Source: Bromus sterilis
Taxonomy: Eukaryota; Streptophyta; Magnoliopsida; Poales; Poaceae
Direction: 5' to 3'
Length of the DNA stretch: 64,000 bases
NCBI GenBank assembly: GCA_950022295.1
Contig: OX465599.1
Coordinates: forward strand, 273,937,501-274,001,500
Under the pieces are notes generated by a model. That model did no database searches and had not been told where the DNA came from. It saw nothing but the letters and a program-made list of their open reading frames with translations. Every line of letters starts with the position of its first letter. The stretch's first letter is position 1. Below, in pieces: positions 10,187 to 21,813 of this stretch. A program made the position numbers and the translations under genes.

Positions 10187-11586
10187 TGATACGTCTCAAA
10201 CGTATCTACTTTTCCAAACACTTTTGCTATTGTTTTGCCCTCATTCTTGCATGATTTGGATGAAACTAACCCGGACTAACGTTGTTTTCAGCAGAGCTGC
10301 CTGTATGGTTTTATTGTGCGCAGGAAAATGGATTTTTGGACGTCTCAGAAAATTCTCAGAAAAATACCAGAAATTCCACGCACCCGAAGGAGCCAGAAGC
10401 CAGAAGTGGGACCAGAGGGCATCCAAGGGGGCCCCAGGCGCCCCCCTGGCGCGGCCAGGGGTGGGGCCGCGCCCTCTGGCCGCCTAAGGGCCTCCCCCCT
10501 CCTCTGGTGCCCTACCGAGGCTCCTATTTATTCCCGTGACGGGGAAACCCCGAAGCAGAAGTCGTTTTCCCAATTCACGCCGCGGAGCCGCCGCCACCCT
10601 CTGTTCTTCTCCGGGAGGGCTAATCTGGAGGCTGTTTTGGCCTCCGGTGAGGGGAGATCATCACCATCGTCATCACCATCGCCACTCCATCCTCCCTCCA
10701 TGACTTCTCCATCCATGTGTGAGTAATTCCCTGCTGTAGGAAAAGGGGATGGTAGGGATTGGATGAGTTAGATCATGTAATAGTTTATCAGATTGTTGGG
10801 GGCATGTTGCCTATCATCTAGATTGTTGTTTATCATCTTTGCTTCAACTTGTTGATCTTAATGCTTGTCACTTTGGGACCGAGTGCCATGACTTCAGATC
10901 TGAACCCTATGTGTTTTCATGAATATATTTGTGTTCTTGATCCTATCTACGAGTTGTATGCACCTGTTATAGTCCGGAACCGGCGATCCTAAAGGTGATA
11001 GCTTGGGACACCAAAGGGGATGGACTATAATTTGGGGATTCCATGTATCCATTGATTGTTAATGCTTTGTTCCAGTGCTCTTTGACAGGAGCACCTTAAT
11101 CTCCATAAGTTCCTTTTGTCCCCGTTCGTAGCGGGATGGTAGGACAAAAGATGTTGTGCAAGTTCTAATTGCAAGCACGTACAACTACCTATGGGGTACA
11201 TGCCTGATGTTTGATTTATGCCTAGATGATCATTTTTTTTGTGTGCCTTGCCCCAAGTTAAATACATGATGTGTCTTATCCATGCAGCGCCCAACCATCC
11301 ATCTCCCTAGCCTACAATGTTTTTAATTCTGCTGGTTACTAGTTGTTTACTTTCATTGTTTTACTATTACTGTTTCACCACCACTATTTCCGTTGCTATC
11401 ATCACTTCCATATCGCAGTTACTACTAATATCTTGTTGCAAGTAAGTGTATCTCATGTGCGGTGGAATTGACAACTCCACTGTTAAAGCTTATGGGTATT
11501 CTTCGGGTCCCCTTGATTCGAATCTATAAATTGGGTTATTCTTACCCGCGAAGACTATCTCGATCCCCTGCAATTGTGGGTTATCA
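10187..11586 (+). repeat. Element A 3' LTR
   Basis: 1400 bp, from TGATACGTCTC to TTATCA, followed by the TSD GTGGG at 11587-11591. It carries the same GC hairpin (10448-10473) and TATTTATT (10525-10532) as the 5' copy. Confidence 0.93.
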
Positions 11587-12179
11587 GTGGGTTATCTCGT
11601 TGAACACCGCCTTAAGACTGAGTTCTTGTATGGCAATCCAAGACAAAGAGTACAACCACACATTGGGCTCAATGACCCCTCTCGGCCTAGTACCTCAATC
11701 TGTGTTGACGTCCAGGAGTCACATTAGTTCGGGTGTTCCATTTGGCATATGCATAGAAAAAAGAGTGAGTGAAATGTTGCATCATCTTAGATATGTGGGT
11801 GGATCTGTGAGGCAGTGAAACCATCCCCGGATGGCGTCTCGGTTGCCTACAATTTTTGAGTCCATTTCATTGATCCGGCCGGACTCTTGAGCGGGGCTAC
11901 TCAGATAGTCGACTCCTGGAATAGACCGGTTGTGAATGAAGTGTCGTGGTGAACATCCTCGTTGTCACCCCTTGAATGGTGGCGAGAAAAAGGCGGTAAC
12001 CGATGGTCATGTGTGTGTAGCTTACACCCTTGCAAGGTTAACAAAACTATTCGAATAGCAGCGTCCGCGGTTATGGACTACATGGAACCTGTACCTGATT
12101 ATTAGACAACTTGAACGGATACTCTAATAACTTGCCAAGATAAGTGTGAGTGCTATGGTGTGCTTTCTCATGGGGAAGT
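11587..12179 (+). repeat. Element B: 3' LTR, second part, truncated
   Basis: Continues the LTR split by element A and is collinear with the D LTRs (compare, on the minus strand, 26130 down to about 25560). Similarity stops at about 12179 after GGGGAAGT. Roughly the last 1 kb of the LTR is missing and different repeat DNA follows. Confidence 0.75.
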
Positions 12180-13458
12180 TGTTGTGGGAAAGTCACGGTA
12201 GATGTCCGTAAAGTCGGACTTGATTATGGGGCCTTTGCTACGAGTGTACGAGCAAGAAAATCACACAGGGAGAGAGACGCGATTTCTACAGCTTCGGGCC
12301 CCGGGAAACATCGTCCGGTAAAGACCCTACATGCTGTTTGTGGCTAGTATTTATTCCTTTGCTCACGGAGAGTCGCCGGCTCTCTTATAGTTGTGTCTAA
12401 TTGTCCCGGGTTTAGATGACCCGAGACTAGCCTCTAATTTAGAGCCTATTGTGGTCTATTGAATCTGCTTGAGTTGTCCCGTTTGGGGCGCCCTACCCCT
12501 CCTTATATAGGTGGAAGGGGAGGTTTACATGTAGTCCTATTAGGATACAAAGTAGTCTCTTTATTCTATTACAAGTCGGATATCAATCCGGGTCCTAATC
12601 TAAGCCTTGTAGCTTCTCGTATCTTCCAAGTTAGGTGGACTCCATCTTGATTCCGTCATCCGGCTTCCATCTTACGAGCCGACTCTTGTCATCTGACCGG
12701 CTTTGTCTCCAAGCCAGGTCTAGCTGTGGGATATTGCCCCGACATTAGCCCCCAAATTTAGCTTGGACGCAATCTTGGCGTGGACTTCATTTTTCCTCTG
12801 CTTTTCCTTGGCAATGAGTTTGTCATAGAAGAGAACGCCAGGTGCGCGTCCGTGGTAAACTTCCAATATGATGAATAGTAAGGATAAGGACCGGGTCTGG
12901 AGGTCAAATCATTAGGCCGGCTTGCTCCACTGATTCATGTCAATGAACCCGATATGCTTCAATTTTGAGCTCTTCCATTTTTGAGTTCAATGTTGCTTTT
13001 TGCTCTTCCGTGTCTTGTAAAAAGACTCGGGAAAATTTTATGGGCAATTTTTCTATCCATATAGCCTGTAGCCCCCAAGCTCCGAGTTTATCATCTCGTG
13101 ATGACTTGGAATTTTGTATATAAGATAGCCTTGCTGGTGTAGCCCCCAAGTGTCGGGTTGTCTTGCATGCAGCAACCTGGGACTTGTACTTGTGAAATTT
13201 TCTTCGAAGTAGTGTAGCCCCCAAGTGCCGGGTTGTCTTGCCTGCATCAACCTGGGACTTACAATTTCTTGCTTGAAGTCGACAACTATTATATGCCGAA
13301 AGCCATCAATTTTTGTTGAAGCCGGCAAATGTTTGCTTGCTGATAAAAACCGATGAATGTGAATTTGCTGAATCCGGTAGATATGATATGATGGGTTGTG
13401 TTCCCAGCTTCTAAATAGAGTGGCCCTTTGAGTGCTGGAATATGTTTCCTTTAGCAAC
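12180..13458. repeat. Segment G, part 1: unclassified repeat, probably LTR
   Basis: Begins TGTTGTGGGAAAGTCACGG at the break with element B. It has LTR-like content: a TATATAGG box near 12504 and recurring phrases such as TAGCCCCCAAGTG. A direct repeat of about 50 bp, TAGCCCCCAAGTGYCGGGTTG and onward, starts near 13139 and again near 13214. Short reading frames on the minus strand arise from these repeats. I see no recognisable protein domain. Segment G resumes after element H. Confidence 0.45.
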
Positions 13459-15092
13459 TGACACGTCCAAAACGTATCTATAATTTCTGCTTGCTCCATG
13501 CATGCTTTGTGTGATATTGCTATGATCTAGATACACTTTCATACACTTTTGATCATATTTGGACTAACCTATTAACTCAGTGCACCCAAGTGCCAGTTCC
13601 CGTTTTCTGCTGTTTTTCTATTTCAGTTTCCCCCCATATAAAAAGTGCCAGAAAAATTCGGGAAAATTCAGATAAAAAATCAGCGTGACGGAAGCTTCGA
13701 GAAGAGCCCGGGAGGGGCCAGAGGGGAGCCAGGGGGGCCCAGGCGGGCACCCGGCGCGGCCCCACCCCTGGCCGCGCCAGGGGGGGGGTGCCTGGGGCCC
13801 CTGGCCCACCTCTGGCCGCCCCCTTTCTCCTATTTATTCCCTGTCACGGGAAAACCCCAGAAGGAGAACCCTATTCCGCGAACTCGCCTCTGTTCCGCTG
13901 CTGCCGCGCTTCCGAAGATCGGGAGCACCAGAAGACCTCTTCCCGGCACCCTGCCGGAGGGAGGATTGACCTCCGGGAGCCTCCTCTCCACCATGGATGC
14001 TCCCCGGATGTACCGTGAGTAGTTTTCCTTGGACCATGGGTCCGTGATCAGTAGCTATGTGAAGTTCTCCTCCCCTCTTTGATCTTCATTGTTTAGACCT
14101 CGTGAGCTGCCCAACATGATCGAGGCACCTTTGTAATATTTCTGCCATTGCTATGTTGAGTTTGATAGGATCTGATGGATTATGAGATTATGTTCAGATT
14201 GTGATAGAGTAATATATTTGGTTTTTATCTCTTATATTTTTGTTCCCAAGTAATTCTTGCATGTTCCCCGTTGCTGTTTATTGCTTTGGCCAAGTAGTAG
14301 GTAGTGAATCCAAGAGGGAGCGTTGTGCTAGATTGTGGGTTCATGCCCCCCGATGACACGCTTGAGTGACAAAAACATGAGTCTAGGGGATGTGCTGTTG
14401 CCACAAGGGGGAAAACAACGGTGCTTGTAACCGCGGTTACAAGGATTGTTTGCTTTACGCAGAGTTCTTTTAATGCAGTTGTCTGTTGCTTTGGGTTTAC
14501 ACTTTGGGTGGGGCTCGCAACTTAATACCAGCGAGATGTTCTGGATAGATATCTCAAGGTGGATGATTAGTAGTAGATGCAGATGTATTTCGGTCTACTT
14601 ACCTTGGCGTACTGCCTGTGCTTTTGAACCTCTTCCTTTCTTTTGTAGCATAGTTATCATTGCGGTGCGTTCTTACTCCTGTCAATTGCCTTTCTGTAAT
14701 TTGTTTACCTCGCATAGCAATTTTATCGTCTTTTGCGAGAGAGACATCACTAGCGAACATCACGTATCCCGGTCCATATCCTTATCATTGTGTCCACGCT
14801 ATATTTACTTTTCTGCATTTACTTTCAAGTTTCTATTATTATCCCTTGCGTTTTATCCTTTGTGAACAACAAGACCGGAGAGATTGACAACCTCTCTAAA
14901 CTTCGTTGGGAACAATGTTATCTGTGTCAATGTGCAGGTCCGCGTTAGTTGCGCCGCTGACACGTACTTATCATCTCTGGAGTCCTGCTGGAGACAAACC
15001 TTGGTATCTTCACCGAGGGAAAACTGCTGCTGCACTACATCTCAACCCTCCCCTTGGGGTAACCAACGAAGGGGGCAAGAAGCCATCTAGCA
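13459..15092 (+). repeat. Element H 5' LTR
   Basis: 1634 bp, from TGACACGTCC to CATCTAGCA. The GC hairpin at 13753-13778 has arms GGCGCGGCC and GGCCGCGCC and loop CCACCCCT. The TATA-like TATTTATT is at 13831-13838. The LTR-terminal inverted repeat has one change here (GACACGT) and is perfect in the 3' copy. Confidence 0.93.
13753..13838 (+). promoter_or_regulatory. Element H LTR core promoter with GC hairpin
   Basis: The same 26-bp module as in element A's LTR, but in exactly the opposite orientation (loop CCACCCCT instead of AGGGGTGG). It is followed by TATTTATTCC and a GTCACGG motif shared with A. Copy in the 3' LTR: 20427-20452. Confidence 0.55.
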
Positions 15093-15102
15093 AGAAGTTT
15101 TC

Positions 15103-15120
15103 TGGCGCCGTTGCGGGGGA
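15103..15120 (+). other. Element H primer-binding site, tRNA-Asp type
   Basis: TGGCGCCGTTGCGGGGGA, ten bases after the 5' LTR. It differs at one position from the standard tRNA-Asp primer site. Confidence 0.85.
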
Positions 15121-15255
15121 CTCCAAGTGCTAAGATAGGGGAGTTGCACACTACCCTTTACCTTTGTTTTTTAGTCTTGTTAGTTTATCTTTCAGTTTTT
15201 ATCTTCGTGTCTTATATCAAAAATTACAAAAAAATCTGCCACACTTGCTGCTACT

Positions 15256-17292
15256 ATGGGTTCCTCTGAAAACACCAAGTTGTGTGACTTCACTAGTCAC
15301 AACAACCAAGACTTTATCTGCACTCCCATTGCCACACCTGCCACTTCAGCTACCTCTTATGAAATTAAACCTTCTTTGCTAAACCTTGTTATGAGAGATC
15401 AATTCTCTGGTGCTGGAGATGATGCTGCTTTACACTTGAATAATTTTGTTGAATTATGTGATATGCAAAAGTATAAGGAAGTAGAAGGTGATGTTGTTAA
15501 GCTCAATCTCTTTCCTTTCTCTTTAAGGGGCGATGCTAAAATCTGGTTTCAATCTTTGCCTAGCAATAGCATAGATTCTTGGGATAAGTGCAAAGATGCT
15601 TTTATAGGGAAGTACTACCCTCCTGCTAAGATTATCCAATTGAGGAGTAATATTATGAATTTTAAGCAATTGGATAATGAACACGTTGCCCAAGCTTGGG
15701 AACGAATGAAATCTCTTGTTAAGAAATGCCCTACACATGGTTTGACTACCTGGATGGTTATCCAGACTTTTTATGCAGGCTTGAACTTTACCTCGCGGAA
15801 CCTGTTAGATTCGGCCGCGGGAGGAACCTTTATGTCAACTACACTTGGTGCTGCCACGAAGCTTCTCGATGAAATGATGACCAATTATTCCCAATGGCAC
15901 ACCGAACGCGCTCCAACAGGTAGGAAGGTAAATTCTGTCGAGGAAATTACCTCCCTCAATGAAAAAGTTGACTTAATTATGTCTCTACTTACCAAGCAAC
16001 CCTATATTGATCCTCATGATGTTTCTTTAAATTCTTTGGTTGATCAAGAACAAGTAGATGTGAACTTTATTGCTAGAAACAACTTCAACAACAATGCTTA
16101 TAGGGGAAATTTTGCTAGCAATCCTAGACCTTTTCCATCCAACTATGGGAACAACAACACCTACCCTAGCAACAAAACCCCCTCTTCTGAATTAGAAAGC
16201 ATGCTTAGAGACTTTATCACTACCCAAAAAGCCTTCAACAAAAATGTAGAAGAGAAATTATCTAAAATAGATAATCTCTCTTTGAAGGTAGAAAGCTTAG
16301 CCCTTGATATTGAGATGCTCAAAATTAGAACCTCCCGCCTTGAGGAGAATAAGGCCACTCCTATTAATGCTATCCAGTTACAAATCAATGAAAACATTAG
16401 GATGATGGCTAAACTTAAAGAAAGATGGGCTAGAGAAAAATAGGAAGAGGATAGAATTAAGAGCCTTCCTACACACCACAAAGTTGCCACTATCAAAATT
16501 GTTGAGGACACTCAAACTATTAGCACCCAATGCACTCCTAGTCCCGTTGGACCTATTAATGGTGATGCTAATACCTCAACCATAGATAAAGAAACTCCTA
16601 TGAACATAGAGGGTTTCAAACAAGTGAGCCTAGATGGCAGTACTACCACCTTTGATAGTAGTGATATTGATTTTGATAGTTGTACTCTCTCAAAAGTTAT
16701 CAGTTTACTACACAAAATGTCTAGAGACCCCCACACTAGCACACTTAATCTTGCCTTCACGGAGCATATCACAAATGCTCTCATCAAAGCTAGGGAGGAG
16801 AAGCTTAGAGTAGAAGCCTTCATACCTAGGAAGCTAGATGATGGTTGGTACCCTATGATCAAAATTAAATTAAATAACTTCTCTTGCTATGCTTTATGTG
16901 ATGTTGGAGCTAGTACCTCTGTTATGTCCAAAAGAATATTTGATATGTTTGAATTGACACCTTTTGAGCCTTGTTCTTTTGGTGTTCGTCTTGTTGATTC
17001 TACCGTAAAGAAACCTTTAGAGAAGATCGACGATGTTCTTATCATTGTCAATGACAACTATGTTCCCGTCGATTCTATTGTTATGGATATAGAGTGTGAA
17101 CCTTTATGTCCAATTATTTTGGGACGTCCATTTCTTCGCACTGTTGGTGCGGTTATTGACATGAAAGAGGGGAATATAAAATTCCAATTCCCATTTAAAA
17201 AGGGGATGGAACACTTCCCTAGAAAGAAAATCAAGTTACCTTTTGAGTCCGTTACTCGGGCTAGTTATTCTCTTTCTCTTGATAAAACTTGA
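15256..17292 (+). pseudogene. gag-pro: Element H gag-protease polyprotein, one stop codon
   Basis: A single frame of 678 codons plus stop from ATG 15256 (MGSSENTKL). Gag: retrotransposon gag domain at about residues 45-205 (FPFSLRGDAKIWFQSLP, WERMKSLVKKCPTHG, FYAGL), then an asparagine-rich linker and a coiled-coil-like segment (about residues 320-395). No zinc knuckle is seen. An in-frame TAG at 16441-16443 separates it from a protease with CDVGASTSVMS (near 16900) and PIILGRPFL (near 17112-17138). The stop could be a CAG-to-TAG mutation or a readthrough site; the first fits the pattern elsewhere in the window. No reverse transcriptase or integrase follows. Confidence 0.85.
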
Positions 17293-20117
17293 TTCTTCTT
17301 TTGCATTATGCCTAGCTAATGGCTTTAAAGAAGCGCTTTCGGGAGGCAGCCCGCAACGAATTTAGGTTTTTCTTTTTTCTTTTGTTGTGTCTTGATGATT
17401 GTTACTTCTGTAGAAACATCATTGTATCTTTATTTTTCAACTTTGTGCCAAGTTATAGCCTCTTACGGCAAGGGAAGTAAAAGTTGTGACATGCTGTCCA
17501 GAAAACAGATTCTGTCCTCGTGACCAGAAAAATTCCATAAAAATTCCAGTTCATCTTTTTGAGCTGAAATTTTTACATAGTATGATCTATATAATTATGA
17601 AACTTCCGTATGTTCTGAGTTTTTTGATTTGAGTTGCAGAAGTACCCCTAAAAAATTCTTTACTATCTGCTGTTCTGTTTTTCACAGATTCTGCCACGTT
17701 TTGTCTCTCCTAACTTTTGCAAACCTTAAGCTTGCTTTTTCTTTGCAAAAACTTTTTGGCACTCTTGAGAAACAGTACCTCTTCAAGAATATCTTTATAT
17801 CCAGTGGAGAAAAATATATTTATTAAGGGTACTAACCTCTCTAATCAGCTTATGCTGAGTTATGTGAAGGGAGTTTTCAAGTGTGCGATGGAAGATGATG
17901 AAAGAAGATCCAGGAGTGTCAAGAGCTCAAGCTTGGGGATGCCCCCATGCATCCCCAATAAATATTCAAGGAGACTCAAGCGTCTAAGCTTGGGGATGCC
18001 CCCGTGCATCCCCTTCTCCATCAACAATCATCAGTTCGTCCTTCGTCTCACTATATTTTTATCACTTCATGCGTTATGTGCTATGCTTGGAGCGTCTCGC
18101 TCTTAGGTTTTATTTTTAGTTTCTTTAGATTTGCTTGCTGTTCATAACAAGTTAGGCCCTGTCTTACTTTGTGTGGGAGAGAAACACGCTCCACTTTCAA
18201 AATCTAGAACACATCATAGGATTTTTCATGCCTATATTCTTGCTGTTGTGTGTTCTTTATCTTTTCATAGCTACTGCCATGTTTAGTCTTAGTTTTAGTT
18301 TTTATTTAGCAAGAGCCTTAGCTTTTGTTTTAGTTTGTTGCTGGAACTCTTTTTAGTTTTCATGTTTATCTTGTTAAGAGAGTTGGTTGTTGCACTGAGT
18401 TGTGTCTTGTCTTGAAAGTAGGTAATTGAGGTTGCTATTTAATTTTAGTAGTAGCTTGCAATAGTTTTGAGGTATTGATGTGAGTAATGTTTGAACTTTT
18501 GGTGTCAAGAGCTCTTGCCTATTGGTGATAGGTGTCGTATTTTGGGCAATCCGTGTTTATTTTCAAAACCTACAAAACCAGTTGAGAACTCTAGCTACTA
18601 GATGGATCACTACTCTTCTGAGGAGTCGAGTATTAGAGTACACTCACGTACCATGAGTCGAGGATGCGCAAGGATAACCAAACCCCCATACACTCCTTCT
18701 CGGGGTACTTGTATGTTTTTGAACCTCCTTATTAGATTGAGAGTTACCGACAATAAGTGCATGAGTTCTTCGGACTAATGTAAGTATTGAGAGTTGACAC
18801 TTCCACCTTCCCATATTTTGCTAGCCTTTCCCGTGCCGTGCATTGCCTTCTTCTCACTCCGAGAGTTGGTGTCCACATTCGCCAGTACTTCCAAACCCTT
18901 GGCATGATACGATCTGTCATCATAAGCCTCCCTTTATCTTTCCTCAAAACAGCCACCATACCTACCCATCAAGGCATTTCCATAGCCTTTCCGAGTTACA
19001 TTGCCATGCAACTTCCACCTCTTCATGACTTGATCTTCATGTCATACATGTTCCTTCTACACTGGCAGCGACATACATTGCATACTTCATGATAGTTACA
19101 TCTTATTTATGATTTTGAGTACCTTGTAAAGTGTGAAAGATCTCCTTTACCTTCTTGTAAAATAGAGTGTTGCCCTTAAGTGAGGAAAAGATCCCAAAGT
19201 GGACACATTAAAAGATCCCAAAGAGGACAAATGAGAGTTAAATAGAAAGAGCCATTGAGGCCACCAAAAAATACAAAAAAATAGAAAAAGATAAAAAAGA
19301 AATAAAAAAGAGAGAAAGGGGCAACACTACTATCCTTTTGAGAGGTCCACACTAGTACTCCCTTTATATCCTTGTACTCCATAGAGATGATCATTATGCA
19401 TATAGCTATGTGGGGACCTTCACACTATAGAACTTGGCTTGCATATTCCAAGGATGAGCCTCCTCAAACGAGCTCTAGGTCTTCATGAGCGAGCAAGTTA
19501 GATGCACCCCCACTAGTTCCATTGGAGAACTTTTCTTAGCTCATATGTGCATCCGTTGCATGGCAATCCCTACTCCTCACATCATATCTATCATTTGGCC
19601 TTCTCGCCTATGATTGTCCTCATTGATGTTACCCTTTCTCATCCCTTTTTGTCTTCCTCCTCCACCATATTTCTCTCTTTTCCATCCTAAGTGTCAACTC
19701 TCGTGCTTACGCTCATCCATTGCATGCGTGCTCAAAATATCGAAAAGGAGTGGATCAAATTGACTTGTACCTGGCTAGTGGTCTGGGGACTAGTCAAGAT
19801 AAGATTCCAAAGAAGACCAAGTGTGAAACTTTAGTAGATTGAGTTCTCAACACAAAAATACTTTTTCTCGTATTCCCTATCCCCCTTCTTGCACGCAAAC
19901 ACCATTTGGAGACATTCGAGTCACGGACAGCGAGAGCTCTTGCACCTAATGTTCTTTTGTTACTTGTTTCAATGCTAATATAGACTCTTGCATGTTATGA
20001 CTTGAATTGAATCTCTAAACTTGATTGCTTTACTTTTCAAAGTTCTTTTATGGTTGCTAGCATGTCACCACAGAAATTTTGTTGTTATCATTTACCTACT
20101 CGAGGACGAGCAGGAAT
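17293..20117 (+). other. Element H 3' non-coding region
   Basis: 2.8 kb without a credible gene. Two copies of a polypurine-tract-like hairpin, AAGCTTGGGGATGCCCC ending CATCCCC, occur at 17929-17956 and 17986-18013. A lysine-codon-like A-rich stretch at 19265-19320 is low complexity. Short open frames here lack homologous content and overlap each other. Confidence 0.65.
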
Positions 20118-20132
20118 TAAGCTTGAGGATGT
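20118..20132 (+). other. Element H polypurine tract (degenerate)
   Basis: TAAGCTTGAGGATGT, directly before the 3' LTR. Confidence 0.6.
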
Positions 20133-21763
20133 TGATACGTCCAAAACGTATCTATAATTTCTGCTTGCTCCATGCATGTTTTGTGTGATATTGCTATGAT
20201 CTAGATACACTTTCATACAATTTTGATCATATTTGGACTAACCTATTAACTCAGTGCACCCCAGTGCCAGTTCCTGTTTTCTGCTGTTTTTCTATTTCAG
20301 TTTTCCCCCATATAAAAAGTGCCAGAAAAATTCGGGAAAATTCAGATAAAAAATTAGCGTGACTGAAGCTTCGAGATGAGCCCGGGAGGGGCCAAAGGGG
20401 AGCCAGGGGGGCCCAGGAGGCCACCCGGCGCGGCCCCACCCCTGGCCGCGCCAGGGGGGCGCCTGGGGCCCCTGGCCCACCTCTGGCCGCCCCCTTTCGC
20501 CTATTTATCCCCCGTCACAGGAAAACCCCAGAAGGACAACCCTATTCCGCGAACTCTCCTCTGTTCCGCCTCCGCCGCGCTTCCGAAGATCGGGAGCACT
20601 AGAAGACCTCTTCCCGGCATCCTGCCGGAGGGAGGATTGACCTCCGGGAGCCTCCTCTCCACCATGGATGCTCCCCGGATGTCCCGTGAGTAGTTTTCCT
20701 TGGACCATGGGTTCGTGATCAGTAGCTATGTGATGTTCTCCTCCCCTCTTTGATCTTCATTGTTTAGACCTCGTGAGCTGGCCAACATGATCGAGGCACC
20801 TTTGTAATATTTCTGCCATTGCTATGTTGAGTTTGATAGGATCTGATGGATTATGAGATTATGTTCAGATTGTGATAGAATAATATATTTGATTTTTATT
20901 TCTTATATTTTTGTTCCTAAGTAATTCTTGCATGTTCCCCGTTGCTGTTTATTTCTTTGGCCAAGTAGTAGGTAGTGACTCCAAGAGGGAGCGTTGTGCT
21001 AGATTGTGGGTTCATGCCCCCCGATGACACGCTTGAGTGACAGAAACATGAGTCTAGGGGATGTGCTGTTGCCACAAGGGGGAAAACAACGTTGCTTGTA
21101 ACCGCGGTTACAAGGATTGTTTACTTTACGCAGAGTTCTTTTAATGCAGTTGTCTGTTGTCTTGGGTTTACAATTTGGGTGGGGATCGCAACTTAATACC
21201 AGCGAGATATTCTGGATAGATATCTCAAGGTGGATGATTAGTAGTAGATGCAGATGGATTTCGGTCTACTTACCTTGGCGTACTGCCTGTGCTTTTGAAC
21301 CTCTTCCTTTCTTTTGTAGCATAGTTAGCATTGTGGTGCGTTCTTAATCCTGTCAATTTCCTTTCTGTAATTTGTTTACCTCGCATAAATTTTTTATCGT
21401 CTTTTGGGAGAGAGACATCACTAGTGAACATCACGTATCCTGGTCCATATCCTTATCACTGTTTCCACACTATATTTACTTTTCTGCATTTACTTTCAAG
21501 TTGCTATTATTATCCCTTGCGTTTTATCCTTTGTAAACAACAAGACCGGAGAGATTGACAACCTCTCTGAACTTCGTTGGGAACAAAGTTATCTGTGTCT
21601 GTGTGCAGGCCCGCATCAGTTGCGCCACTGACACCTACTTATCATCTCTGGAGTCCTGCTGGAGACAAACCTTGGTATCTTCACCGAGGGAAAACTGCTG
21701 CTGCACTACATCTCAACCCTCCACTTGGGGTAACCAACGAAGGGGGCGAGAAGCCATCTAGTA
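20133..21763 (+). repeat. Element H 3' LTR
   Basis: 1631 bp, from TGATACGTCC to CATCTAGTA, followed by the TSD GCAAC. GC hairpin at 20427-20452. The terminal dinucleotide CA has become TA. Confidence 0.93.
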
Positions 21764-21813
21764 GCAACCAGAATAATGTGTGCCAACTCTTAAGTCGGTA
21801 TGAAAACTAGTTT

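Larger units (their letters stand above)
2226..11586 (+). mobile_element. Element A: Athila-type gypsy element, gag-protease plus ORF3, no RT or integrase
   Basis: A complete 9361-bp element with LTRs at 2226-3615 and 10187-11586, flanked by a perfect TSD GTGGG (2221-2225 and 11587-11591). The uninterrupted target can be read in the D LTRs near 26127 and 44703. The order inside is a degenerate tRNA-Asp primer site, broken gag, broken protease, a GC-rich spacer, a possible leader intron, ORF3, an internal polypurine-tract copy, 1.8 kb without genes, and the true polypurine tract. No reverse transcriptase, RNase H or integrase motif is found in any frame, so movement would need enzymes from another element. 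I infer Athila relationship from the primer site, gag type and protease. Confidence 0.88.
13459..21763 (+). mobile_element. Element H: non-autonomous Athila-type element (gag-protease only)
   Basis: A complete 8305-bp element with LTRs 13459-15092 and 20133-21763 and perfect TSD GCAAC (13454-13458 and 21764-21768). It has a near-perfect tRNA-Asp primer site, one continuous gag-protease frame with a single stop, then 2.8 kb with no pol motif, and a degenerate polypurine tract. Size and gene content resemble Triticeae families such as Sabrina or WHAM, but the family name is inference. It interrupts segment G. Confidence 0.9.
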
